Positions 25,452 to 39,249 of a DNA stretch of 64,000 nucleotides are shown piece after piece (the first letter of the stretch is position 1; the number at the start of each line of letters is the position of its first letter). The notes under the pieces are model-generated. The model was not told the DNA's origin, searched no databases, and saw only the letters and a list, made by a program, of their open reading frames with translations. The stretch is from Glandiceps talaboti (lineage: Eukaryota; Hemichordata; Enteropneusta; Spengelidae). The position numbers and the translations under genes were made by a program. The stretch covers positions 8,822,001 through 8,886,000 of the forward strand of contig NC_135566.1 of NCBI RefSeq assembly GCF_964340395.1. The letters run 5' to 3'.

Positions 25452-27532
25452 GTACAATCTTTTAACTGTACTTCTTCGACCATTCCAGTCACAGTAAAAA
25501 AATATCCATAATCAATCTGATAGATGGATTATGGTTATTTTAGCCACACACTACAAGTTTCTTTACGTACATTGTGAAATGTTACCCATTGTCTGGTTGT
25601 TTCTAACCGCTATCGCAATCTAGTTTTATATTATGATGTCAATTGAAAGTAAGCTTACCGTGAAACGCAGTGGGGGTTATAAAGATGACATTCAATTTGC
25701 GTTAATAAGATATACATTTTTTAATCTGAATTTTAAGTGTACTATTACAATATGAAATATGATTAATGCAACCTATTTGAAAGAAATTTGTAATCTCCCT
25801 GGGGGAATCCGTTCGCTTCGATTCTTTTTGAGGTCAACTTGTGTTGGTTTTAAATATGGTAAGCTTACATATAAAAATGTAATACAGCCATACTTCGACA
25901 AAGTCTGCGATTCGATTCGTGTACGTCTCTGCACCTAATACATCCATGGTCTATGAAATAACCCCAGAGCACACACAAAGAAATTCACGCTACTATAGTT
26001 TCTATTCACGCAGAGTTTATTTACATAGGTTACCATGGTTACCATGTCACTACATGTATACAAATACAGTCTAACAGATGGTTTGACCAGTAACTTAATA
26101 CATACATGATGAATGTGTATATAATGTTGTATACCTCGTTGTTATTATTTCAACAACAATACCATTATAGTCACCGAGTGACATATAGTAATGACAAATG
26201 TACCACACCAAACGCCGTTTTCCCCGCCGCGCAGCATGTACTTTTCGGTCGCTCTGACCTTCTCTTCGGCGTGTCCCAATTTACATTGCATGACATTCAA
26301 AGAATTTCAATTTAACACCGACAAAAGAGACAGATTGTCTGTAGGAGGAATATAGATAAAGCACTACACTATTTCGTGGTGTTTTAATGATGCCAACGCG
26401 ATTTTCCGTTTAAAAAACCCCTCATGTATCTGCACGTGGTAGAATGTAACAGACGTTATGGCATATGGGAATAATAAAGTTCACCGATATTAAGGGAAAG
26501 CTCTGAATAATATATGAAATCCAAAAACCAAAACTTACAAACTCTAAAAATTATTTTCCACACAAGTTTAATAAACAAACGCAAAATACAAAATATGTAA
26601 ATGATCACTGAGAAGATATACATGTAAATTTCCACAAAACGTTAAGAATATGAAATTAACATACATCAGGGTGTAGTGATTTTAAATATTAATGATTTTT
26701 TTTATTGGGAGTGGGGTGGACAAATTGCATTTTTAAAATAATGAATTAAATTCACGCGTGCAAATAATTTTTGAAATCGCCAAATACATAATGAGAGTAA
26801 CTCTCATGCTGATGTAACCGAACCTTGTATAATACTGTGTCTGTGTCCTTTTCAACCTCTACAGCTATCAGTATTGTAGGACCGCGGATGATTTACGTAA
26901 CATATCTATATTGATTTGAATAGGCCTTCGAAACCTAGTCTGCTCTAAGCTGTAGTGTCAATAGTATTTATTTAGAATTGCAGGCACATTGTTACAATAT
27001 CCAAGGCTCCAACACGAACGTGACAACACACAATTCTAACCATAGACCCAACACACGAAATGTATTACGTGTATGGTCTATGTTCTAACAAAACATTTCC
27101 TGTATCCACACAACCATAACAACCTGGACATTCACAATCTCTACACGTTAAAAATAACGTTGTGATTGGATTTGTGCTAACGCTGTGAGAACTCCTTTTT
27201 ACATACGAATGACACAGCGAGAGCACTGTAAACAAACTAATTTTGAAATACATTTTATGTTTAGATAGAATAACAAACAGATTTATACCTCAAATAAAAT
27301 CGGTATGTCAGAAATCAACTACAGATAAAAATTGAATATATAACAACCATAATCTAAAAATAGCACTCACACAATCACGTGACCCACATCATGATATAAC
27401 AGCAAATGTCAAACATCTTGCAAGTTTTTGAAGTGATAAATTCGGCCATCTTTGACAGAAACAAAGTCTGACTTTCCGCTTGAAATCAAGGTGCATATAT
27501 ATTTTGTATCACATTGTGTATTGCGAATGTAC

Positions 27533-27538
27533 TTTATT
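27533..27538 (-). terminator. Poly(A) signal for the MS4A-like gene
   Basis: TTTATT on the plus strand (AATAAA on the minus strand) lies about 100 bases past the stop codon at 27641-27643. Confidence 0.55.
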
Positions 27539-27640
27539 AGATAAATAACATTAAAAAAAAACCATTTCGTCGACATTTTAGTATTTCTGTTTTCTTACAT
27601 GGCTGAATTTAGACAATTCTCACTTGATGACTTCTTGAAT

Positions 27641-30469
27641 TTACAGACTTATTTTTGTTGGTAATTCGACTGCCTCTTCGTAAGCTGGAGCTGGGGTTGC
27701 TGGTTTCTCTGTCAGGGGTGGCAGTCTTCCCTGAGGTGGTCCGCTAGGTGCCATGGTCAGAGCAGGGTTTGTGGATGGAGTGAAGTTGGGTGGAGGTGCG
27801 CTTGGGACACCGTGAAATAGAGAGTGCTGTCCATATCCTGAGAAAATAAAAATACACCACTTATATTATGAAAGTATCACTTCCCTGTTTATATTATAGC
27901 ACCCGACATCGGGAACAAATAGGTATTAGGGGTTTTATTGTCTTATACAATTCAAGTTTGTTTCCGATTTGTACAATGCTTTACTGCGAGTAATAGCTCA
28001 GAGGCCGATGGAAGTTGCAGAGATTTCTCAAACTGACGCATTGACTTGTAAGTCGTACCCCAAGGCAACATTTCTCCCTTGTCTGTGATAGACACAATAA
28101 GCTTGTTAAGGTAAAATGTTCACGGTCCAACAAAATCGCCGACCGTTTCCGAAGTAACCCTTTTAATAGGTCAGACCACCTAATTCTTTTAGTGGTCTGA
28201 GCCCTACCGAAAGTGGAAGAAATGGCTTTGACATTGGTAGTAAACGTTTTGGCAAGCTAAATGAGTGAAAGTGATTTTGGCAAAAGTATCGAAGTATAGA
28301 ACAGGTAAATTCTCCCTGGTAATTTAACCACTGTTATTTCTAGCCATTACATACTGGTTCATGTTTCAATACGAGTTCATAACCCCTAACCCTGGAGTGA
28401 AAGAAATGACGTTGGCATGGCGTTGTTTTGGCACATTGCCAACACCATTATCTTGACGTACTCACCGGCTTGCACGAAAACAAATTGTCCGTTGCTGCCT
28501 GGTATAATTTGCTGGCCAGGTTGCAGGATGAAAGTGTGTGGTAGGGTGCCCTGAAAGTGAAAAAGTATAAATAAAGCGATTAACAGACTGGAGTGGAATT
28601 CCATCAATTGTTTTACTGTGCTCCGTTTTGTCTAAGACTTGATTCTGGGTTGTTGCTTGGTTACATCACGATGGTATAATCATTATCTCCATAGTGACAG
28701 TAATCTTCACTTATCGTTTTTTTTTTGTTCCGTTTGGTTTAGTATAGTTTAAGTTTACAAGATACATATTAGTCAAATCAAGGTACGTTCGGCCAAATTA
28801 TTTGTGTTAGCCTTTCAAATAGCCTTTATCTAGTTCGTGTAATGCTTTAAAACCCAAGAAAGGGACAGTGGTATTGCAAATATTTGTTTTGTTTATTCTA
28901 TATACATTTCTTAAACAGTCGTAAAGTCTACAATAAAAGCAAATTAGTAAGAGACAAACATAGTAAGATAAAATGTTAACCAGAAACAAAATATCGACTG
29001 GCTCGATAAAAATCTTATCATAATTTACTACATTATATCGCCTGACTCTAAAAAATTGTTACATTGTAATCCTTTTAGCTCTGGCAATACTACCGGTAGT
29101 TCAATTTTTTGTCGCCGTCCATGACAATTAACATGTAGCAATCTTAGATTCACTGTTCTGAAATTATGAACGATTTTCTGTTTCAGTTTATCTGACTTCT
29201 GTTGTGAATTAAAAACAAAATGAGGCTAATGACTTTAATAAATGATAATGAATGCAGAAACTTACCACGCGAGTAGATGGTGTGCAGAGACCACAGCATG
29301 CAGATATGGCGGCAGAAAATACCAAGATAAGTTCGATAAATGCCAGTACCATGGAAACTGAGAACAATGCGATACTGGTTTGGTAATCATTCCACTCTGA
29401 GTCATAATCTTCATGCTTTCCCCAGGAATCTTCGTAGTCATCTCCGTGCTTTTTCTTGGAATCGTTGTCATCAAACCACGGATCATTGTCGTAGTCCATC
29501 CAGTCAGCTTCATCATGACCATCCGGACGTGGTCGATCACCATCATGATCTCCGTGCTGACGATGGCGTGTCTCGCCATCTCGCTCATCATCATCATCGT
29601 CATCATCATCATCATCACCATCATCATCGTCTTCTTCATCTTCTTCAAAGTGTTCAGTTAAGATATCCACCAGTTCCTCTATATCGTCTCCATCAAAATC
29701 TTCTGGTAAGTTTACATCGTCGCCTATATTGTCATGAAGCCATTCGTTGACCTCATCGACCTCTTCTTCACCGATGTCGAAATCTTCAGGCCACTCCTCG
29801 TTTTCCATGAATTCATGGAACATGTCTTCTAATTCTCCTGTGTCAAAATCTTCCGGCAAGTTCAAGTTCAGATGGTCGCCAAGGAATTCCATCAGTTCGT
29901 CATTGGTTTCATCTTTCTCGTCTCTATCTTCGTACCAAGAAAGTTCATATTCATCATGATAGTATGTGTAATCGTTATTCAATCCATGGCTGTCCTTGAC
30001 GATACCAACGACAGTGGCTATCCAAGCTGCAAATACTATCATTATACCCAGGACACTCATGACCAGAAAGGCCGTCATCTATATTGAGTAAAGAAAACAA
30101 ATAACAGAAATATTCACTTTTTAAATAGTACAGAACCAAGGCAACGCTTTCATCCATTATCGCAATGGTTACATCTGAATAGTTCATTTCCATTGATTCT
30201 AATGTCTGAATTACCCACTTTACATATATTCTTAATTTTGTTGTTGAACTATATAACCAGCTAGTCAGACAGCAGTTATATTACGAGAAATTCTATTTTG
30301 TTGTTAAAATGCATTACAGACAAATTATGTACAATCAACTTAAAAGACAATATAAAACAGTTTTTTTCCCACTCTTTAATGGTTGCACATCTGATAAGAA
30401 GAAACCAATAACATATAAATCATGTGAGAAATAATATAAAACCTGAACTAGAGACTCACATACGAAACA

Positions 30470-30539
<70 letters not shown>

Positions 30540-33360
30540 AAAAACCTACCTACCCCATCTATTCTAAAATTGAGCGTAATCGGAACTACACACTTTCTTT
30601 TGTTAGGCCTAACTGTTCGTCCTTTGTTTAGTGATGATGTTCAATGTGTCATGTGAACGTCACAATGTGGATCTTAAAGACTACCTAGAATATATGTACG
30701 TTGTATAGAAAGTCATAATCGAAGCTCATCGTTCGGTAAAATCCATTCTTGGAGATGACACTAGTACGACAAAACGCCACAAAGACGGGCAAAACATCTC
30801 AAAGAATGATCTGTGGTACCCCCACAAGTTACTTATTTTACTGCAGATTTTACTTTAGTTTTCGTCACGGAACTTATGTTTACTCTGTAAGATTATATTA
30901 TACCGCAAATTATATCATATATTAAGAGCTAGCTCGTGTATCTAACGTACCCAGCTGCCCGATTTGGGACGATATCCACTCATCAGTCCTATGGCTCCAG
31001 TCAGTACAACCTACAGAAGAGTAAAAAGACAACACCAAATTATGAGATTGATAAGGGTTTAAAAAATGTTAATAACAGTTCTTAAAAGTAGGAAAATTAC
31101 CGGCGTTTTGAGTTACGAATCTTTTACAACCTACAAAATAACACCGATGCTTTGCTCACTTGTGGTAAGCAGAAATGAAAAAAGTTTCATGCCAATAATT
31201 AGTGTCGGTAATTTATCAAAATATAAACACTACATGAGCCCCAGATCCAATCTTAACTCTGTTTACCCATAGCATGATATAAATTGTAACGACCGTCCAA
31301 TTGTTTCTATGATTATAAGTTACTAACGTCCACAAATGTAACCAAACTGATAAGAGTGTCATGTGAACCTACACCAGAGGCGTCCACTGTTGTTTTTGTA
31401 TCAGTTGTATCGCTGTTTTACCTAATTTTGTCTGTGCATGAATTATTTTCTTAGCTTACTGCACAGGCAAAGCCAAATACACTTGTTTTTTGTGTGGGGT
31501 TGTACACAGATACAAGTGAAATTACCAATGCGGATATAAGCATAATGATAACACCGGGTAAGTCACATTGTTGGTTCGTAAACGTCGAAGACATACTTTC
31601 GCAGGAGAAGCCAGGATAAAATGAGATTTTTATAGTTCAAGAAAGGCTGATAAAATGTAGATATAATACTGGTACCAGTAAAGAAGTATATGCCTTAGAA
31701 ATAGAAAGTTTAAATTTTTGTAATTATTTAGGTTAAGAAAACTCCTATCAATTCTCAATTAAAATAAAGAACAAAATTAGGGGGTCACCGTTGATTTTTT
31801 TATATAGAGTTCCAAATGATATTAAAAATGACATTTCAGAATCAAATATGGCTGCTGAATACGGTGTTACATGTAACTGTGTGGGCAAATAAAAGAGTTT
31901 TGATTTCCTTGAAAACAACTGCGAACAACAAAATTCTTTTTATTATTTCAAAAGGACCATGAACAGGTGGTAATGGTTGGAAAGATTTGAACAACTTTTG
32001 ATTTTCAGAGAAATTGGTCACCTGTGTACATTCGACCTTACAATATTGAACAATGTTGGGGGATCTTTACTTATTCCATCGTGTTTCATATCGGAGCATG
32101 CGAGCAGACGACTCGAGCTCGAAAGTTGTCAGACAAGTTGACGCGATGACGTCAGTATTCATGAATAAATTATAACGATGACAATGACAAAGTGATGGTA
32201 GTGTAATCGGTACAAGAATAGCCAGCAAACAAATTAAGACTAATTGATTAATTAAATTAAAGGAAAGAGTTATCGACTCAATCTTCTCAAAGTGGAAATT
32301 GATTTATTGATATTGTGCGACGTCTCAATTTTTTAACACGTCATGTTTGCGACACCATTTTCTGTACAATTTTAATGTTGTTACAACATTCTAATATCAT
32401 TTGTGACGTTAAGACCTTCACTATCTTATCTGCTGTTACAGTATTGGCGAATGTCTCATAGTTGTGACTTGTTATACATTCAAGCTAAAATTATTTTTCT
32501 TCACATTAATATTTGAATTAGTTAAAACCATTTACTTTTTTGGGCACTTCTAGAAGCGAGTTGAAGCAGTATATATGTACACACTTATGTTTATTGTCGC
32601 GGAGGCCACATGCCAATGTGACATTAACGTTCAATTCAATTATATATACATATGAGAATGCAATACATCACAGAGAAACATGTTGTTGATGAAAGTTAAC
32701 TGTACATATAGAATTCATCCCTCGAGACATTATAGCTTTAAATAGTTTACTGTTATTTTCTAAAAGAACTTTGGAATCTGACTTTATTAAATTATTGATC
32801 TTGTTACGTGTTGGGAAAATAAATATCTTAGTATATAGGTTTTTAATATAAGGGACATATCAAACAGAATAAAACACGTCTTCTGCCCCCCCCCCCCAAG
32901 TAGATCTCACAGATTTGTCTTGTGTCTGTCCCTTGAACAGACCTGAACAGCTTAATGTGTAATTTCGTTTTAAGGCACCGTTCGGATTAGGATTAAGATT
33001 CACTGAAATGATCTTTAATCCTGAAGAATAGAATGACACTAAATAAAGGTCATTGTTTATCGAGAAGATAATTCAGATAGAACTAATAGGCGAGAACCTA
33101 GGATTGAAACTATATCCTTTAACGAGAAATTGTGTTTTTTTTCTGTTGGTGTTTTCCCCTGGCGTACAGAAGATCAAAAATTCAGAAAGGAATTGATAAA
33201 TAGCTGTATTACTTACGAAGAATCCAGACCATATTGGTGCACCCAAGTACTTAGCATCTGAAACACATACGGGTATAGAAACCACGCCAAATATAACACT
33301 CAGTCCACCAAAAACGATAAGGATTGTCCCCAAACCTTTGGTAGCTCCCCCTTCAGCCAT
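27641..33360 (-). CDS. MS4A/CD20-like four-pass membrane protein with a long acidic loop, five exons, 432 aa
   Basis: Exons are 33217-33360, 30951-31010, 29266-30078, 28466-28550 and 27641-27837, totalling 1299 nt with intact frame and GT-AG junctions. Membrane segments lie at residues 9-31 (exon 1), about 43-59 (across exons 1 and 2; GAPIWSGFFVVLTGAIGLMS), 69-95 and 303-330. The second segment, P-W-G followed by a small-residue-rich helix, is the signature of MS4A/CD20 proteins (PF04103). Between TM3 and TM4 sits a loop of about 205 residues, dominated by Asp and Glu. It has three copies of an L/W-PEDFD motif (about 142, 164 and 192) and a nearly pure Asp run at about 213-242. MS4A loops are normally short. 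The cytoplasmic tail is Pro-rich and ends with APAYEEA, a possible PPxY-like or tyrosine-phosphorylation motif. The ligand is unknown. A generic tetraspan (TMEM) family is the alternative. Confidence 0.8.
28976..29190. mobile_element. MITE family C copy in intron 3 of the MS4A-like gene
   Basis: The left end AACCAGAAACAAAATATCG with AAAAATCTTATC and CTACATTATATCGCCTGAC is matched in inverted form by the right end, which includes ACATGTAGCAATCTTAG and ATTTTCTGTTTCAGTTTA. It is shorter and more decayed than the 46.7-kb copy. Confidence 0.6.
30325..30470 (+). repeat. Dispersed repeat family E, copy 1
   Basis: It shares ATCAACTTAAAAGAC, ACATCTGAT and GAGAAGAAACCAATAACA-like text, and then GAACTAG, with 55325-55465. 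It lies in intron 2 of the MS4A-like gene. Confidence 0.6.
30477..30536. repeat. (AT)n microsatellite
   Basis: About 30 TA units in intron 2 of the MS4A-like gene, a likely cruciform-forming tract. Confidence 0.97.
31740..32050 (+). repeat. Dispersed repeat family A, copy 2
   Basis: This copy sits in intron 1 of the MS4A-like gene and aligns to 734-1035 by eye with many substitutions and small indels. A still weaker relative may lie near 46155-46220. Confidence 0.6.
32975..33130 (+). repeat. Dispersed repeat family B, copy 4
   Basis: In intron 1 of the MS4A-like gene this carries GTTCGGATTAGGATTAAG, GAAGATAATTCAGATAGAAC and GAGAACCTAGGATTGAAAC, followed by CCTTTAACGAGAAATTG. Confidence 0.5.
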
Positions 33361-35343
33361 CTTAGAAGGATTGAATCAGGAGAAACCTCAGCTGAAATTA
33401 GATACATGTAACGTTACGTTAATCGTATATTCTGCCCGTTGTTATCCAAGAAGAGGCAGTACACTAACTGAATATAAACAGCTAGTAAATTAAAATGTTC
33501 TGGAACTACAAGTAATTTGTTCTCGAGTGTTTAGTTTGAACAGTTTCCCTGAGGCTACAGTCGTGTTAGTAGCAGTAAACTAATTTTCTATGTATCTAAT
33601 ACTAAATGAGCCTTTTACGTCGCCATTTTGAGAATATACCGATTAAGCTTGTATTACGCAAGTCTTGTACTAAAAATAGTCAGTATACTATATGAAATGG
33701 CAAGAAAAGTCGTTTAAAAATTGAAATGTTTTTAACATGCCAGAGCCATTTCTAGTACATAATTGTGATTTTGCACGCCACAAGAGAAAGAAGGTATACA
33801 TTAAATATGTTAATGGAAAGCGAAGATCGTACCTACTGACTCTGGACACCTTGACGAAATACCCGGTGAGCAGCTCTGTAGGCGAATAAACCCTATAGCC
33901 AGAGAACAGCCGCAACCTTTTTTTTTCCATGTAGTACCCGGATGTACTTTCTATTGTCAGTACGTCAGGTACGATCTCACGCCGTCACCAATTGTGTAAG
34001 AGTGTAAACATGGTGACACGAAAACATTCACACGGTCACAACAATGACGTTACACCTTCACCTTTTCTTTCCAATCTACACCAGTCTGTACCTACCTCAG
34101 TCTTGTACGACTGTTATTCACTTGCAGCGTTCGTTTTCAGCCTACTCTGCATGTAAACGTACGTCTGTCCCCGATCGATCAAGTGATTTACTCTGTTTTA
34201 ATACATCAATGTCATCTATCAAAGCCTGGTTAAATTCTCCAGAATAAACAGTATGGCTACCTGAGCTATAAATAGCTTTTTTATTTTTACGTTGTAAAAG
34301 AAGTGTATTGTGTTTTATTGAAAGAGGCATTCCTTTCAATGTCAAACTTTACATTTAATTGTATTGTTGTTGTTGTGAGCGACGTTACGCCACGTCAAAA
34401 AAAATTGGGTACCTCTACCTACCTATTTTTCAAAAGCACTCTCGTTTGATCGTTAGGGGTGTTCTGCTGTGTGTTTGTGGGGAGGGATGTGGGATGCCGG
34501 ATATGACGTGTGGGATTTGAAGCGTTTCGATCTTGTTGAAAAATATGGAGATGATCTAATAAGAATTCGAGAGTCACTATCGATAGTTGTACAGCACTCA
34601 GTCAGTTTAGTTAGACGTGAGGATGGCATCGTAGGATATCACGCAGTTGGTGCTTTGAATTCCACACCTGTAAATCGATGTAATACTTGCAGCAGTGTAC
34701 TTTAAAAAAGTAACCTCTAGTGAAAGCATTCTGATCATTATGATAACCGGTGAGCTGTCCATCCCCTTGTTGTCTTTTCTGGACTTTAAAATGAAATGTT
34801 TTCATGACATTGCACTGTAAGTTCACCGGCACTCAAAACATTGGCAAGGCCATACTAATGGCGGTCTTATTGCTCAACTCCCGCCCCTCCTCACCAATTG
34901 ATGGCAACTACCTAATGTGCGCACACATCGAAAGTCATGAATCGAACGCAGGCGATCGCGATGACATTGCAAAATCGCAAACACATAATATACTCATTTT
35001 CTTTGCCAGTGTTAATGGCACTACGAGCTGTAGGACTCACTTTCGTGAGTGTGATTACGTTACGATGTCGTCCTTGTAACAACACCTAAACACTCTCCAT
35101 TTATTTGCCAGACACAAATGTAATTATAAAACACGCAGGTGGGAATATCCCACTACAAAATTTATAGGTAAATACAACCCCTATTTAAAAAAATAATAAA
35201 ATCACAATCGGTTCGAATTAACCCTTTTTTTACAATTTGTGGAAGTAATATAAGATGCGGCCTTGTGCAAATAACACAGCGGCCACTTGAGAAAAGGGAA
35301 GATGTACGATCGCTTTAAGCTTATGTGTCTAATGGATATTACC

Positions 35344-35430
35344 CTGGATATCAATGCCCTTTCATCAATAATTGAACTATGAACTGCTGCAACATATGCC
35401 GTCTTAAAACCCATCTCTTTAGAGAAGATT
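35344..35430 (+). mobile_element. Possible LINE reverse-transcriptase tail, frameshifted
   Basis: One frame reads DINALSSIIEL, stop, TAATYAVLK and, after a +1 shift, LKTHLFRED. This resembles the WN-LPSS-I ... FK-LKTHLF end of LINE ORF2 proteins. It is short and broken. Confidence 0.4.
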
Positions 35431-36015
35431 GTTGTAGAAACGTGCACGTGGTATTCAACGTTTGCCTATGAGGAATGTTTTTTACTTTTTGTGGAGAAAT
35501 TGATATATTTTTTAAACGATTTAAATTGTATGGAAAAGAGAATACAGTCGTAAGTGAATTGAATTATATTGCATTGGATTTTTAAAACAGACGTTTTTCA
35601 CTCGTGTGAAAATAGTTATGGCAGCGGAAACCGAGTTTTCGGCGACCTAATAGATGGACACGAACTAAACAATAGGTGAGCTATTTAATGGTTGTTCCCT
35701 TAATTATATTCACAGTAGGGTGGCGTTTCTGACGACTTCCATGATCTTGCATGGTACATTTTGGGGACATCCAGTGTTTACACTATCTTAATTCAGTGTG
35801 ATTATACCCGCACAACAGAGGCACCGCTATCACAAGTGTAATCTTAACTACTTCATGGAACAACAATTATTTTAGTTTGTGTTTATTTAGAAAGCTGACA
35901 GTTCAGTTTCCGCTGTTGTAAATAAAGCCCCCCACTTTAACCATTCAACTAAAGTATGTAAATGTTGATACATATCTTCCATGACATGAATAATCAATAA
36001 CACTGTTGATATTAC

Positions 36016-36373
36016 ATTAAAGGGGCACAAGCTGAGTTTCTACGTAATTTTTGGTGTAGATTAAAAAATATCGTTTGTACTACAATTAATGAAACATACT
36101 TAACCATCACTTGTTATCAGCAGGATTCAAACCTGACATTTAGGAGTAAAACATAAATGATTCGATGACGTAATTTATTATACGTATGCTAAAATGTCGA
36201 TGAAACCAGGAGTATGCTGTCAAGTGTGCTAACAATGCCAGGATACAATAAAAATGTCATTGCGAGCATGTATCGACATTAACACCATACTAGTACAGCT
36301 TAATATTGTGGCTTTATGTCAATATGTTCACTTTAGTTAAATAGCTTATCAACACAGCTTGTGCCACTTTAAT
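36016..36373. mobile_element. 358-bp MITE with terminal inverted repeats and TTAA ends
   Basis: The left end ATTAAAGGGGCACAAGCTGA is matched by the reverse complement of the right end, ATTAAAGTGGCACAAGCTGT (18 of 20). TTAA at both extremes fits a TTAA target-site duplication as used by piggyBac-like transposases. There is no transposase frame inside. A related single end (ATTAAAGGGACGCAAGCTGG on the minus strand) lies near 36536-36556. Confidence 0.7.
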
Positions 36374-36687
36374 AGTTTCCTTGACATTTAAGTAAACGTA
36401 TACTAAATTACGTCACCTAATTGTGTAATGCTATGCCTTAATACCAAGTTTTGAGTTTCGCCAAGTGGTTATTATCCTTCAGCAAGTAATTTAAATATGC
36501 AACAAATGTTCCCCCTCAAATGTATAAAGCCAGCTTGCGTCCCTTTAATGGATAGTACAGTAAACTTTCTTTAATTGCTAATATCGATTTTCGATTTCTC
36601 AGACAGTATTTTCAATGAATTATGCAAATCTTGTTAGCGAACTATCGATGTGTCAAACTGAGGATAGAGATGTGAGAAATTGACGGA

Positions 36688-36690
<3 letters not shown>

Positions 36691-36761
<71 letters not shown>

Positions 36762-36765
36762 TTTT
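36691..36765. repeat. (CA)n followed by (TA)n microsatellite
   Basis: About 60 bases of CA lead directly into TATATATATA. Confidence 0.96.
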
Positions 36766-39249
36766 GATAGTTCTGGAACTCTCAAAACTATTGCGCTCTG
36801 CCACTGCGGTATAGAGCACTGTCTTAGCAGATTGATACTCACCGAGTTATATATATATAAGGGGAGAGATTAAAATGAATACATAAATAGATAATAAATA
36901 TGTAAAAAGATATCAAATGAATTCATGCATGAATAAATAAGTAATGAAATGAAACATTAGATGTATCGTTAAATAAGTAATTGATTGAAGGAATGATCGA
37001 TTGATCGGTGAATTGGTAAACTAGCAACAGAAGATTTATGAGTTCTCTCCGGAGTACCTAATGATCGGGAGCGGTTCACCATAATCATCAATTCCAGTGT
37101 GCAATATTAAAACAATCCTGTTGACGTTAAAACACGGATGAAGTTCGTGTATGAAACAGTCAAGTGATTTAAATTTCTACTCAGCTTCCTTCTCTTTTTC
37201 CATTTGTGAATTCCAGTCGAAATCAAGCTGAATTTATTTATTTTGTATTCATTTCCACCTGATGATCAGAACTTTTTTCTCCCACGGAATATCAAGTGAA
37301 GACACCTACATGACATTTTTGCATGAATGGCGTCGTTAACTGAACACGGACTCCATCAGATATTCACAGCGTCTGATCTGTGCTCCTATAGTAGCACTAT
37401 GACGTCTGGTGAACCCTTATACATGTTTATGCTTACTGAGTAAGACTTCAGTCAGAAACATGATAGCAGAATGTTTATACTACTGAGTATATTGACAAGG
37501 TCAAACAGGTGTGATATGATGTTATGACAATTTCTCATCACATGTGCCTGTTGTGTCAGACATTTTACTTCTACCTTTGTACATGTTTTTGTTTTACTCG
37601 AAACATTGGCGACTCTAGTACTTTTTACACACTCACACACTCTATATTTACTGTTGCACTTCTTTGATTTGACAGTTACTTTTTCCCTAAATACTACGTT
37701 GAACGTCAGACGCTGAGAATTTGAAGAGCGCACTCTATCGACTCTGTAATATTTTCAGCCTGGAAACGACACTGTATACGCTACATGTGCGCATGCTCCA
37801 ATTCATTCATCCCTTTCTGTCATTCATTTCTATTTTTAGTTAATTACGATATTTTGCTACCTTGTCTCTCAAGTTCTTTAAAATACTTGTGGCTTCCACT
37901 CCAGATATTTGTTCCAATTGTTGTATTTCTATTGATTCAGAAGCAAGTAATCTTACTTCATGTATTTCATGCTGTACAACTTGAAAACGACATTGTATAT
38001 TTTACGTTTCTGCTTTCTAACCCGATGGTATTTTGAAAAGGTCAAACTGACGTTATATATGTGTTGTTTTATGTTGGTATCAGATAGGCTTCTTGTCACG
38101 TGATTGCACCTGAGCAGTAATAGCATACATGTTGATATATCTCTTTTCAACAGGTGTTTGAAGGCTTTACAATTTACCGCTTTGCATAAACATACGCACT
38201 GTAGCAAAACCTTTTCTCACCTTCCCCTGGGGAGGGGTTCCAGCTGTATCATACAATCTGGACGCAATGCAGCCGCACAAAGGATTATACATGGGGGGGG
38301 GGGTTCACAGATTCTGTTTTCAAAAGATGTGACAGTGCAGAGGGGACAAGTAATATTTCTTCTAGAAGATTGTTGTTTTCCTTTTCGATGTGACTTGAAT
38401 ATATTTACGAGTCCCTACCTATATCTGAATTTTTTGTAGTAGCAGGATTTATATGATATTTCTCCTGTGAAAATAACAATCTAAGTAATAATACACATCC
38501 CTATGGTTACGTACGTCACTACAGCCTTCCTAACTTCATGAGTCCCCCCCCCCCCCCCCGTGTAGATCAGTTTCCCCTATATTTGTAGGATGTCTTCCGG
38601 CAACCAACATAACAAACACGGTGTGTTTTTATAATTTCTGCAGCATCCACACATTAGGCTACAAGATATGTACGTCGTGTCGCTCAGTCCAGATCAGGCC
38701 TCTCTTGAACTGAGTGATATTATCTGATAGGGTACCTATGTGGCACTACACGTTGTATCTTATAGACCGCAGTGTAACCCACGTAACAGTTTTAACACAT
38801 TTACGTCGAGTCGTTCAATTCCATTGGTTAATGTACAGTATGCTCTAATATCATTACAAATGTCACTATTCTGCTGGGAGAGTAGGGGGTGGATGGGGTG
38901 GGGTGGGGATGCGATTGGTGGTGGCTGTGGTAAAACGGACTGTAGATTCCAAACCTCACCTAGACTCTGTTTAGGTTTCCGCTACTTCGCGATCTACACT
39001 CATCTAACAATGTCCTTGTTTCAATTTGAACCGTGTAATTTCCCCATCGATATAATGTAGAAAGTGCTCCAATCATTGGCAATTTTCCATACTTTCCCTA
39101 ATGAGATCTAGATTTCCTGCAAATTGATGGGAAAATGAGATTGAAGCAATAGGCGAAATAATGAAGATTATAATGATGACAATAAACCATGCCGGATTCA
39201 AGGAGCCTTTAAATTGTGTTCTATAATGCTACATATTTACTTACTACAT

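Larger units (their letters stand above)
23572..27532. other. Intergenic region between MED31 and the MS4A-like gene (convergent)
   Basis: No convincing exon was found. It contains a SINE-like fragment at 23811-23870, a large compound microsatellite at 25156-25451 and otherwise AT-rich unique sequence. A short minus-strand open frame at 27065-27253 encodes a Cys-rich 62-residue peptide that I cannot support as a gene. Confidence 0.5.

Noticed and set aside
29340-29961. Long plus-strand open frames rich in His or Ser
   Set aside because: They are antisense readings of the acidic exon of the MS4A-like gene. The minus strand has splice sites, membrane segments and frame continuity.
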